Below, one piece after another: positions 1 to 11,696 of a DNA stretch of 64,000 nt (position 1 is the stretch's first letter; each line of letters begins with the position of its first letter). The notes below the pieces were generated by a model. The model made no database searches. It was given only the letters and a program-made list of their open reading frames with translations, and was not told the DNA's origin. The translations under genes and the position numbers were made by a program. The DNA comes from Tomocerus qinae (lineage: Eukaryota > Arthropoda > Collembola > Entomobryomorpha > Tomoceridae): positions 59,520,001-59,584,000 of the forward strand of contig CM034546.1 in NCBI GenBank assembly GCA_020055645.1, in the 5' to 3' direction.

Positions 1-545
1 GGTTTATTATTTTTATTTTTAATACATTGCCTGATTGCCTCCCTATCAAACGAAAGATATTAACCTCCTATGGTTACGAGCTGTATAATTAATACTCACC
101 TGTAGTATAATGACTTCGAGCAGTCGTTCATTTGTCGTCTTTGAAGCCTTATAGGGGCGTATTAAGCTGCGTAACTGAGATGTAGTAAACATATAGGTAA
201 TAATAAAGCATAAAATTTTGAAACCTATCGTCATGTTTTGACACTATTGTATTCATAAAAAATTTAAATCTCAAACTCAAATTGTTTGTAAAACTTGAAG
301 GTCACATTGTTTACCAATACAATATAGACACTTAGAGCATCAAATTTTAATATTGAGTGATCTTCGTCTAATGTTAGTATACGATAATATTATGTCGGTA
401 ATAAAATTTGGAATTAGTTGGATATAATATTTCCATCCAGAAATAGTAAAAGTTTAATTCTAATGTATAAATGATAATAATATAAAATGATAATATATAA
501 AATAATATTTAATTATTCACCTAACAAAATACTTTTCTTGAACAG
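1..545. other. Non-coding flank, intron of the first kinase gene
   Basis: AT-rich sequence before the first recognisable kinase exon. It ends with an acceptor AG at 544-545. No convincing exon of the upstream half of the kinase domain is visible, so the rest of the gene lies before the window. Confidence 0.5.
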
Positions 546-1599
546 GTATCCTTTATGTTGCTCTAGAATTTTGTGATCTTGGGTCCTTGAATTCATATTT
601 AAGAAACAATAAACACATTTTTCTTAAATGTCCTGTACTAAGTTCTAACAAGGATGATGGAACGGATAATAGGTATATAAATGAAATAAAAAGGAAGATA
701 GTTTAAAATCTCTTGCTCTGTGGTAATAATTAACATTTTAATTTGGATTGTTTTACTCTCACGCAGCATTGCTAACAAAAATGAGAGTAAAATAGTGATT
801 CCCAATTTTAATAAACTTCATTCGGTCAAAACTTTACTATTATGGTCCTGGCAAATTGCTTCTGGAATGGAATATCTGGCTAGTAAAAAAGTCGTTCACG
901 CAGATTTAGCAACAAGGAATGTTTTGCTCACTGCGGAAGGTGATGCCAAGATTTCCGATTTCGGTTTGAGTAGGCAAATGTATAATTACATGGACTACGT
1001 TAAGACAACAAAAGATCCACTTCCATGGCGTTGGTTAGCTTTGGAAACGCTGTTGACAAATACCTTTTCAAGCCAATCGGATGTTTGGGCTTATGGAATC
1101 ACACTCTGGGAAATATTTACCCTTGGCGAAGTTCCCTACCCTGGATTAAATTATTCTGTTGAATTTGCAACAGAAATTGAAAATGGATTGAGGAACAAAA
1201 GGCCTAAATATGCATCCGAGGAATTGTATTTTTTTTTTACATAATACATATTTTCTGATAGGCATTTAATGGAATAGAAATAAGCGAGTGTACTTTATTT
1301 ACAGATACAACATTATGATTAGATGCTGGAATCCACAACCTAAGAGTCGTCCAACATTTACTACTCTTCGTATTATATTTGATGACGCTTTGTCAAAAGA
1401 TATGATGAATATTGACAGGAAGGTGATTGCTGATATATGCTTAATGATTTCATTGTTTTATAAAACATTCACATCACAATAACGATAAAATTTTCTAATT
1501 CATTCTTTTTCAATCACTTTTAAGGTTATTGAAAGGGATGACATATTGGAAGTGGCAAATGAATTGGCTCTATCAATGTACACGACATTTGAAGCATAA
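546..1599 (+). CDS. VEGFR/PDGFR-like receptor tyrosine kinase, 3' part (last four exons)
   Basis: Four exons join in phase: 546-672, 767-1225, 1305-1422 and 1525-1599 (TAA). The first carries the hinge and helix D (LEFCDLGSLNSYL) and runs into a kinase-insert-like stretch. The second carries the catalytic loop HADLATRN, the DFG motif (DFGLSRQ), the activation segment ending PWRWLALE, and helix F (SDVWAYGITLWEIFTLG). The third carries the C-lobe RCWNPQPKSRPTF. The kinase insert and the wording fit class III/V receptors, which phosphorylate tyrosines after ligand-driven dimerisation at the plasma membrane. The HRD arginine is replaced by alanine (HAD), while the catalytic Asp and Asn are kept. 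The C-terminal tail is short. The ATP loop and the extracellular part lie outside the window. The receptor gene starting at 25662 is a likely paralogue, so this may be a local family. Confidence 0.9.
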
Positions 1600-2711
1600 T
1601 GTTACTAAAACCAAACATCTGCAACCAACCACCTGCACATTGGAATGAATTTCACATGAATTTAAACTTACTATCTAAACAGTAACAATGATCAGCAGAC
1701 TCAATAATGTTTAATATTGTCTTTTACAATACCAAATATAAAAGCTTATTGGTTTCTCAACTAACTGTCAATCAGGAACTAGGGCAATTGTCCCTTCATG
1801 TAAGTTCTATTGATTTAAATTAGGTTCGTTTTGTTAAAAATCAAATTTTCTGTATTAACATGTTATAGAATTAGGTGGAATAATATACCTATTAATATCA
1901 TTAATATTACATGGTTATTATTAGTGTATTAAAGTATATTATATTATAGCTTGATGTAAATTCAATCGTAGCAAAAATATTTTGGCTTCAGTTTTAGTTA
2001 ACCACATTTAATTAATCAGTAATACACTGCACTGCTTCACACAAACTCATAGGTTACCGATGCAATTCCAAATTCATCAGTTTTACAATAATATATAATT
2101 TAAAAATATAATTCACAATACTTGTCAGTTAAATAATAGCTTTAATCATATCTGATATTGATTATTATGAAAGCAAAAGCATGTTAAAATAAAAAAATTA
2201 TGCTTTAATTTTTGTTTTATAGATGTAATAATTTTATTTCTAGATACAAGTACGCATGGCATTAAAGTACATTTCATATTTTGTTAATTGCAAACAACAG
2301 CCTATCCAAAACATAAATTTAATTTAATAACATCTTTTCAATTCAAAAGGGAGGATATGTTTTTAAAAAATTAGAAAAGCTGTCAGCCGTAATTTGTTTT
2401 GCTAAAACGTAAGCTCCGGACAATAATGCTTGGCGTGTTAACATGATGAAATTGATACATGATTTGATTAATTTGACTATTTGATTTGACTAATAAAGAA
2501 AACTAGGAGAACATAATATAATTAATGTTGAATCAAGGGATGTAAAATAAAACAAATAAGTACCAGCTAAGTTGATTGAATTGGAAGCTTAAGTTAAAAT
2601 GGAATAATTTACTAAATTATATTTTGAAAACATGAGAAAAGTATGCAAATGACGAAGGTGTAAATATATTTTAAAACATCTCCTCTAGAAAATGTACATT
2701 GAGATTGAGTT
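1600..2711. other. Intergenic region between convergent genes
   Basis: About 1.1 kb of AT-rich sequence between the stop of the kinase gene (+) and the stop of the lectin/VWA gene (-). Both 3' UTRs must lie here. I see no gene or repeat. Confidence 0.5.
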
Positions 2712-5154
2712 TTAGGGAGAGCAAACTTTCAAACTTACTGGCCTCAATAATTGGATTAACTTATCAAATGTGTCTGCTGTAAAAACGTGGTTGGCATTGC
2801 CACCAGCAATAGTAAGGAGTTCATTTGAATTAGTTTTGGTTGTAATTCCAACTGAAAACAACCTTATTCCTTTTGCTTTTGCATTGTTTGCTGCTTGGAT
2901 AGTAGCAGCAGGCACATTTGATTCGCCATCCGTAAGAACAACTAGATTTTTAGGTACATTTCGGCCATTGGTAGTCAATTGGCGAACTGCTTCATTTATT
3001 CCTAAATTAGTGTTAGTCCCTCCCACCAAATATGGTGTATTCAAAATTGCTCTCTGAACTTGTGCTGTGCTTAGCCCATCTTGTATCTCAAACACGCTAT
3101 TGACATTAGATGCATATATCAAAAATGACAGTTTGTTGGCAGCATGACCTTTAAAAGCTGTAGCTAATTTCTCGACAAATTTCAAGGCAACCTTAAAGTT
3201 ATCTGGTCCAACACTTCTAGAGGAGTCCAGAATGATTGCTAAGTCGTTAGTTTGGTAGCACGGAACTGCAATGGTTGTATCTTGATTTGGGAACTAAGGA
3301 ATGATTTTTAAAACTTGTTAATATTTCTTTTAATAATTTTTTAATTCAAATATTTTAAACATTGTTCCCTTAATGCAAAAGTTAATTTTTGATGAAAAGC
3401 ATGGGTATTACAGAATGCCAATTTAAACAGTAGTATTGATATATGTAGGGTGCAACAAATTTAACCTCATAGAACGAGACTTAATAAAACGTAAAACTAG
3501 GATGCATAAATAATGTAATGGATTTTCACAGTTAAAGCAGAATCTATTACAATCTGGCAAGATTTCGACATACCTATGGTGCCAGTGGAAAGGAACATAA
3601 GGAGCAAATTAAAGTTAAAAGCTAAACTACAAGTTATACGCCTGTAATATAAAATGTACCTTTTCAATGACAAATAGTACTAGTGGTCTACCCGCATTAC
3701 TTCGTAGATGAGCGTATATGAGTAGATTCGTACAATATGGGAAAATACGCAAAACTACATCAAAATTAATGTTTTCGATAATGTACCCCAAAGCATACCT
3801 CTATGTACTAAATTTAGCACATGAAGGTATGCGTTGGGGTACATTATTGAAAACATTAATTAAAACAAGCCCCCGCGCTGAGCATACTTTTCTTTGCGTT
3901 TAGTGGAGTGAGTACTCAGTACTCAACCATGACTATTATGGTTAAGTTGCATGCATGACTGGTGGATTAAGTTCGCGCTAACAAAAATTGAAAAAAAATC
4001 TGTGTAAATTCAAGCTGGTCGTTTACACTTCTACGGAACCCGCTCACATACGCAAATCTACGAAGGTACGCGGGTAGACCCCTTGTATATTAGGGATAAA
4101 ATATCTTGACATTACATTGTATGGCGTTTCGAGAAAAATAACATGTAGAAGTGAAGCAACTAAGCATCCTGGACAAATTATAATATCTTATCAACTTACT
4201 TCACATATGAACCGAAGGGATTGGTAACTATTTTTAGTACGCCATTTGGTATCATATCTTCTATAAAGAGTGACTTTAGATTCAGGCCCTTCAACTGGAT
4301 TACCCGGTGCCCATGGGGCCGTGGTCTTTTGTAATGGAGCTCCAGATCCCCAGACCCATTTGCTTCCATCATATTCACCGCTCGTCCAAAATTCACCTAA
4401 ATTAAGCCCAATCTTATAAATGTAAATATTGTAGGTAGCAGGTATACCATTTAATTAGTAAGATACTTATTTTTTTTAGTCATCCCAATTAGTTAAATGA
4501 TGTCACAAAGTCACAATGCAATGCATTATGACATATTATTCGGACACCATGGGTGTACATATATTTTTATAATTACAGATTTTTAAATCAATATTTTTAG
4601 AAAAACATTTTTAAGGGTTGATTAATGAAGTTTCTAGTTTGTGTAACATACCCTTTTGAAGATTATTAGCTAACATTTTTTTAACAAAATCTTCTTCCTG
4701 TTTAGTTTCAATTGACAGAAGGCGTCCATTGTCTTGATGCTCTTCGCAATCTTGTCTTGCATGGTCCCAGTTAGCCTGATGAAACATGAAATATTAATTA
4801 AAAACATCCGTATCTCTAATATGTGTATAATTAACATGTTTTTTTCTAAAAATGAAGATAACTTAATTAATTATGTATAACTTACGGGTTTCAAGCTGAC
4901 AAAATAGCTTTGTTCCTGAAAGTTATTTCCAATGGCCCTTTTTGATACACTTGAATCAGGGTTCCGATATGAACCAAGGTAAACCAACTCTAAGATTTCA
5001 ACATATTTAATTACTTTTTGGAAAAAATGTACTACGATTATATATTAAGGTGATTGTGTTTTAGCAACTTACTGTTTTCTTCTGCATCGCGTTTTTCAAA
5101 GGCGTTGCAGGTAATCGCCATTAGACTGAAAATTAATACCCTGACTTTAATCAT
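2712..5154 (-). CDS. Secreted C-type-lectin-like + VWA domain protein (copy 4, intact)
   Basis: Five exons on the minus strand: 5154-5073, 4989-4886, 4775-4652, 4396-4200 and 3293-2712, with matching phases and consensus splice sites; 362 aa. Exon 1 gives a signal peptide (MIKVRVLIFSLMAITCNAFE). Exons 2-4 form a C-type-lectin-like domain (ANWDHARQDC, then LLSIETKQEE, then WTSGEYDGSKWVWGSG). It lacks EPN/QPD, so sugar binding through calcium is uncertain. Exon 5 is a VWA domain with an intact MIDAS: DSSRS, the Thr in GGTNTN, and LTDGE. Such proteins are extracellular adhesion or recognition molecules; the ligand is unknown. Intron 4 carries nested MITEs. The intact paralogue lies at 14271-16208, with two broken copies in between. 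Confidence 0.85.
3685..4080. mobile_element. TIR element (MITE) in intron 4 of the lectin/VWA gene
   Basis: GGTCTACCCGC at 3685 is mirrored by GCGGGTAGACC ending at 4080. The similarity continues inward imperfectly for about 45 bp on both sides, including a shared TTCGTAGAT. There is no transposase frame. A palindromic element at 3764-3861 sits inside it. Confidence 0.65.
3764..3861. mobile_element. Short palindromic MITE, family member 1
   Basis: A near-perfect hairpin. The left end AATTAATGTTTTCGATAATG and following GTACCCCAAAGCAT are mirrored by ATGCGTTGGGGTAC and the right end ATTATTGAAAACATTAATT. The same ends occur at 19245-19401, so this is a dispersed family. Confidence 0.7.
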
Positions 5155-7746
5155 TTTCACCGAGGTTACAATACTCAATTGTTACTTAAATGACAGAATT
5201 CGTTCTGAAAAATTGCTAGAAATGTTTGGATTTATATATAGGTCCTGCAGCGGAAATTGATAATTAAAAATGTATCACTGATGTGCTCCACTATGTTTAG
5301 AAATTGAATCTTCGAGAGGAAGTGGTGCCTGGTTTTGATATATTAGGTCTATTTGCCTATTAAGTAGAGTAATATTATGTGGTTTTAAAACTAATTATTA
5401 TATTAATTTATACATTGGAATTGATAATAGGCTGGTTGACTTAGTTATTCCTGAGGTGCATTATTTTTATTGGTAATTGTAAAAATTACAAAATGATTAC
5501 TGAAACTTCGGTTGCATGATTAATCGAAAAACTACAGGCACTCTATTATTACTTGATTCAAGTGAGTCGTTTTAACTTGGTTTAAAAACAAGAGGCATGC
5601 TTGTGCTTACTCTGACTTAACTGAAGCACCAAAAAAGTTATACTTAATAACAACTAATCAGTAACTAGAACTAATATTTCATAGCAATGATAAAGAAATA
5701 CAAAAACAACTGCTTATAAATTTTATTAACACCTCGCCTTTTTTATATTTTCGTTATAAATAATCTTTTGACTATTAGGCTTTGCAAGCCAATGAATTAA
5801 ATAATATAATCATTTGATTCACCATTGGGCCAATACATACCCTACTGCCTTGTCGGATATACCGGTGTAAGAGCTTTGTATCGTGCTTAATACAAATTTT
5901 TTTAATCTGTTCATTAATGATTTAAAGTTAACCATCTTATTATTCCAAATTACTAGTCACGGTTAAGTATGCATTTTGAAATTTACTTATTAGCGGCTTA
6001 TTATTATAAATTTTCTACCATTTAAAATTTCAACAGAACAGTTTCTTATAGTATGTATGAGTTGCAAGGAAATTATCGAAATAAGTATGTGCTACTGAAT
6101 TTAATAATTAAAGCATATAATTCTTACTATCTTTCCTATTTAACTTTACCAGGAAAAATGCATTCTTAGAAACATTTTTTTTGCATAAACGATTAACTAC
6201 AATTTTCAGAGGTCAGCTTTCTTGAAATTTATTCAACTTAAATGAGGTAGATTATTAACATTTGATATCGATATACATTTGTATTTAAATTTTAAAAGCA
6301 ACACTTTAGTTGGTCAAATGTGAGGAAACATTACGCATTATTTTTATTCAGAAATAACTATTTTTAAACCCACAGCATTCGTACATATATAGCAAATAAT
6401 TACCACACACAATAATTCTGCACTGCATTGCTGCATTGCTTGACCGTGATACACTTATTGATCCAATTAATTACAATGCAGGTTTTGGAGTAATTGTGGA
6501 ACGAAAGCACTTCGCGTTAAGGAAAAGTGAAAAATTAAACTTTTGTATTCTGATTATATACGCCACTATTAATTAATCTTCAAGATAGTCTTTGAGAACA
6601 AATACTTATTATACTGTTATACTAGTTGTCGTGTCTTTAGAATAGGTACGTACTCTACTGTCTACTCTGTACGCAGAAGACAAATCCACAATGAAAAATA
6701 TGAGTGAGAATGAGGATGTATTTCCTGTTTGAATGTAGAATACATTCAAATTGTAGAAAAAGGTTCCTAAGCCATTTAAAAGGTCTATAGCTAAAGATGG
6801 AGACAACATGTTATCTATAAACTAATTATTCTTGACTCTGTATGCAACAAAAATTTGTTAATTACATTTATTATGCAATCTAAGTCAACGGAAATTACTA
6901 TTAACTCTAGAGACCTAAATTTGTATTGCATAATATTGTGTTAGTAATAATTAATAATATAAGTTATGGTTATAAGAATTAATATAAGAACTTTTACTAC
7001 CAATTATAATTTGTCACTAGAATAGAAATAATCTAGTTCTTCGGGAATGAAATAATAAATAATACCGTACGATGCGATAGGTTTGTTTGATACTAAGGTA
7101 ATTATGTCCAAATCAGACTTATATAATGTATTACTTTCTGGAGAAAATTCATATTTACGTTGGGGTCCTTTTTTGTTCTTGGCATTTTACTTCTTGACCA
7201 GGCCGATTATAATTATAAAAATTTAAAGATTTCTTGTAACAGAACTTTTATTTCATAAATCAAGATATTCATGACATTAAGGAATATTTGTTTAATAGAC
7301 TGAAGGAAATTGCTTCAAATTCACTGGTGTAAACTGTTGTACATACCTAGGTATGCAAAATGCAAAGAAAAATTACTTGAAAGAACAAAACTTAAAAAGA
7401 ACCATTACTGGCTACTGAATATTAGATAAACATTTTTATGATGTAAAATAATTTGACAATATTTGACGTTATATGATGCATGTAGAACGCAATTCAATGC
7501 TGAACATTTAACAGTGTAAGCAATTACTAAAATCAGAAATATTTGAGTTGGACAGGTATAATAAAGTGCAGTGTAATAGGGAAGATTAGACAGTGAACTT
7601 CAGAATTCGAAAAAAGATTTCAAAAATATTAAATTGTAAGAAATATGCCCCTGCGATTAAACAAAGTATTAATAGTTAAAGTAAAGACTCCTATGAAAAC
7701 CTCTATTTTTAATTCATAAATCTTCCCCGGAAAATATAAATGAATT
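5155..7746. other. Intergenic spacer of the tandem unit
   Basis: Non-coding spacer, repeated at 8431-11012 and 11697-14270. The copies differ by small indels that do not keep any frame, and a short open frame at 6609-6809 is not conserved as a protein. It holds the promoter of the gene ending at 2712 and the 3' flank of the next copy. Confidence 0.6.
5231..5240 (-). promoter_or_regulatory. TATA box of lectin/VWA copy 4
   Basis: The minus strand reads TATATATAAA, about 77 bases before the ATG at 5154. The same box is kept in the repeat units at 8507-8516 and 11773-11782. The intact upstream gene has TATAAAT near 16294-16300 at a matching distance. Confidence 0.6.
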
Positions 7747-8430
7747 TTAGTAAGGACAAATTGTTAAGCTTAATGGCGTCAATAACTCGATTAACTTGTC
7801 AAATGTGTCAGTTGTGAAAACGTGATTGTTATTTCCAGCAGCGATAGCAAGAAGTTCATCTGGGTTAGTATTTGATGTTATTCCAACCGAAAATGATCTT
7901 ATTCCTTTGGCTTTTGCCCTATCTGCTGCTGCGATAGTAGCGGTAGTATTTATTGATTGGCCATCCGTAAGAACAACCAAGTTCTGGGGAACATTTCTGC
8001 GGGCATTGTTGGTCAGTTGTTGAAATCTTGTCTTGCATGGTCCCAGTTAGCCTGATGAAACACGAAATATTAATTAAAAACATCCGTATCTCTAATATGT
8101 GTATAATTAACATGTTTTTTTCTAAAAATGAAGATAACTTAATTAATTATGTATAACTTACGGGTTTCAAGCTGACAAAATAGCTTTGTTCCTGAAAGTT
8201 ATTTCCAATGGCCCTTTTTGATACACTTGAATCAGGGTTCCGATATGAACCAAGGTAAACCAACTCTAAGATTTCAACATAATGAATTACTTTTTGGAAA
8301 AAATGTACTACGATTATATATTAAGGTGATTGTGTTTTAGCAACTTACTGTTTTCTTCTGCATCGCGTTTTTCAAAGGCGTTGCAGGTAATCGCCATTAG
8401 ACTGAAAATTAATACCCTGACTTTAATCAT
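7747..8430 (-). pseudogene. Truncated lectin/VWA pseudogene (copy 3)
   Basis: Exon 1 (ATG at 8430) and exon 2 are kept. Exon 3 is cut after about 23 bases and fused at ~8025 to the second half of exon 5, so the rest of exon 3, exon 4 and the N-terminal half of the VWA domain are gone. The fusion is out of frame: exon 3 reads a stop just after the junction (..HARQDFNN, stop). The remaining VWA part (VVLTDGQS to TICPY) is open only in another frame. A short secreted peptide could still be made, but no lectin or VWA domain. Confidence 0.85.
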
Positions 8431-11012
8431 TTTCACCGAGGTTACAATACTCAATTGTTACTTAAATGACAGAATTCGTTCTGAAAAATTGCTAGAAATG
8501 TTTGGATTTATATATAGGTCCTGCAGCGGAAATTGATAATTAAAAATGTATCACTGATGTGCTCCACTATGTTTAGAAATTAAATCTTCGAGAGGAAGTG
8601 GTGCCTGGTTTTGATATATTAAGTCTATTTGCCTATTAAGTAGAGTAATATTATGTGGTTTTAAAACTAATTATTATATTAATTTATACACTGGAATTGA
8701 TAATAGGCTGGTTGACTTTGTTATTCCTGAGGTGCATTATTTTTATTGGTAGTTGTAAAAATTGCAAAATGATTACTGAAACTTCGGTTGCATGATTAAT
8801 CGAAAAACTACAGGCACTCTATTAATACTTGATTCAAGTGAGTCGTTTTAACTTGGTTTAAAAACAAGATGCATGCTTGTGCTTACTCTGACTTAACTGA
8901 AGCACCAATAAAGTTATACTCTATAACAACTAATATTTCATAGCAATGATAAAGAAAAATAAAAACAACTACTAATAAATTTTATGAACACCTCGCCTTT
9001 TTTATATTTTCGTTATATATAAATAATTTTTTGACTATTAGGCTTTGCAAGCCAATGAATTAAATAATATAATCATTTGTTTCACCATTGGGCCAATACA
9101 TACCCTATTGCCCTGTCCAATATACCGGTGTAAGAGCTTTGTATCCTGTTCTGCTTACTCCAAATTTTTTTAATCTGTTCATTAATGATTTGAAGTTAAC
9201 CATCTTATTCCAAATTACAAATCACGGTTAAGAATGAATTTTGAAATTTACTTATTAGCGGCCGGTTTATATTATAACTTTTCTTCCATTTGAAATTTCA
9301 ACAGAACAGTTTCTTATAGTATGTATAAGTTGTAAGGAAATAATCGAAATAAATATGTGCAAATGAATATAATAATTAAAGCATATACTTCTTGTTATCT
9401 TCTTACCCTTTCCTATTTAAATTTACCAGGAAAAATGCATTCTTAGAAATATTTTTTTGCATAAACAATTCTCAGAGCCCAGCTTTCTTGAAATTTATTG
9501 AACTTAAATGAGGTAGATTATTAACATTTGATTTCGACATACATTTGTATTTTCAATTTTAAAAGCAACACTTTAGTTGGTCAAATGTGAGGAAAGTTTA
9601 CGCATTATTATTATTAAGAAATAACTATTTTTAAACCCACAGCATCCGTACACAGCAAATAATTACCACACACAATAATTCTGCACTGCATTGCTGCATT
9701 GCTTGACCGTCATACACTCACACTTACTGATCCAATTAATTACAATGCAGGTTTTGGAGTAATTGTGGAACGATAACACTTCGAGTTAAGGAAAAGTGAA
9801 AAATTAAACTTTTGTATTCTGATTGTATACGCCACTATTAATTAATCTTCAAGTTAGTCTTTGAGAACAAATATTTATTATACTGTTATATTAGTTGTCG
9901 TATCTTTAGAATAGGTACGTACCTACTCTACTGCCTACTCTGTACGCAGAAGACAAATCCACAATGTAAAATATGAGTGAGAATGAGGATGTATTTCCTG
10001 TTTGAATGTAGAATACATTTAAATTGTAGAAAAAGGTTCCTAAGCCATTTAAAAGGTCTATAGCTAAAGATGGAGACAACATGTTATCTATAAACTAATT
10101 ATTCTTGACTCTGTATGCAACAAAAAATTAGTTAATTACATTTATTTTGCAACCTAAACCAACGGAAATTACTATTAACTCTAGAGACCTAAATTTGTAT
10201 TGCATAATATTGTGTTAGGGATAATTAATAATATAAGTTATAAGAATTAATAAGAACTTTTACCACCAATTATAATTTGTCACTAGAATAGAAATAATCT
10301 AGTTCTGTGGGAATGAAATAATAAATAATACCGTCCATACGATGCAATAAGTTTGTTTGATACTAAGGTAATTATATCCAAATCAGACTTATATGTATTA
10401 CAACCTGGAGAAATTTCATATTTACGTTTGGATCCCTTTTGTGCTTGGCATTTTACTTCTTGGCCAGGCCGATTATAATTATAAAAATTTAAAGATTTCT
10501 TGTAGCAGAACTTTTTATTTCATAAATCAGATATTCATGACATTAAGGAATATTTGGTTAATAGGTTGAAAGAAATCGGCTCAAATTCACTGGTGTAAAC
10601 TGTTGTACATACCTAGGTATGCAGAATGCAAAGAAAAATTACTTGAAAGAACAAAGCTTACAAAGAACCATTACTGCCTACTGAATATTAGATAAACATT
10701 TTTATGATGTAAAATAATTTGACAATATTTGACGTTATATGATGCATGTAGAACGCAATTCAATGCTGAACATTTAACAGTGTAAGCAATTACTAAAATC
10801 AGAAATATTTGAGTTGGACAGGTATAATAAAGTGCAGTGTAATAGGGAAGATTAGACAGTGAACTTCAGAATTCGAAAAAAGATTTCAAAAATATTAAAT
10901 TGTAAGAAATATGCCCCTGCGATTAAACAAAGTATTAATAGTTAAAGTAAAGACTCCTATGAAAACCTCTATTTTTAATTCATAAATCTTCCCCGGAAAA
11001 TATAAATGAATT

Positions 11013-11696
11013 TTAGTAAGGACAAATTGTTAAGCTTAATGGCGTCAATAACTCGATTAACTTGTCAAATGTGTCAGTTGTGAAAACGTGATTGTTATTT
11101 CCAGCAGCGATAGCAAGAAGTTCATCTGGGTTAGTATTTGATGTTATTCCAACCGAAAATGATCTTATTCCTTTGGCTTTTGCCCTATCTGCTGCTGCGA
11201 TAGTAGCGGTAGTATTTATTGATTGGCCATCCGTAAGAACAACCAAGTTCTGGGGAACATTTCTGCGGGCATTGTTGGTCAGTTGTTGAAATCTTGTCTT
11301 GCATGGTCCCAGTTAGCCTGATGAAACACGAAATATTAATTAAAAACATCCGTATCTCTAATATGTGTATAATTAACATGTTTTTTTCTAAAAATGAAGA
11401 TAACTTAATTAATTATGTATAACTTACGGGTTTCAAGCTGACAAAATAGCTTTGTTCCTGAAAGTTATTTCCAATGGCCCTTTTTGATACACTTGAATCA
11501 GGGTTCCGATATGAACCAAGGTAAACCAACTCTAAGATTTCAACATAATGAATTACTTTTTGGAAAAAATGTACTACGATAATATATTAAGGTGATTATG
11601 TTTTAGCAACTTACTGTTTTCTTCTGCATCGCGTTTTTCAAAGGCGTTGCAGGTAATCGCCATTAGACTGAAAATTAATACCCTGACTTTAATCAT
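11013..11696 (-). pseudogene. Truncated lectin/VWA pseudogene (copy 2)
   Basis: Near-identical to the copy at 7747-8430, with the same exon 3/exon 5 fusion at ~11290 and the same early stop. The ATG is at 11696. The shared breakpoint shows that both came from one tandem duplication event followed by amplification. Confidence 0.85.

Noticed and set aside
6609-6809. 66-codon frame repeated at 13139-13339
   Set aside because: It is repeated only because the whole 3.27 kb unit is; the middle unit has lost it and changes are not codon-like.
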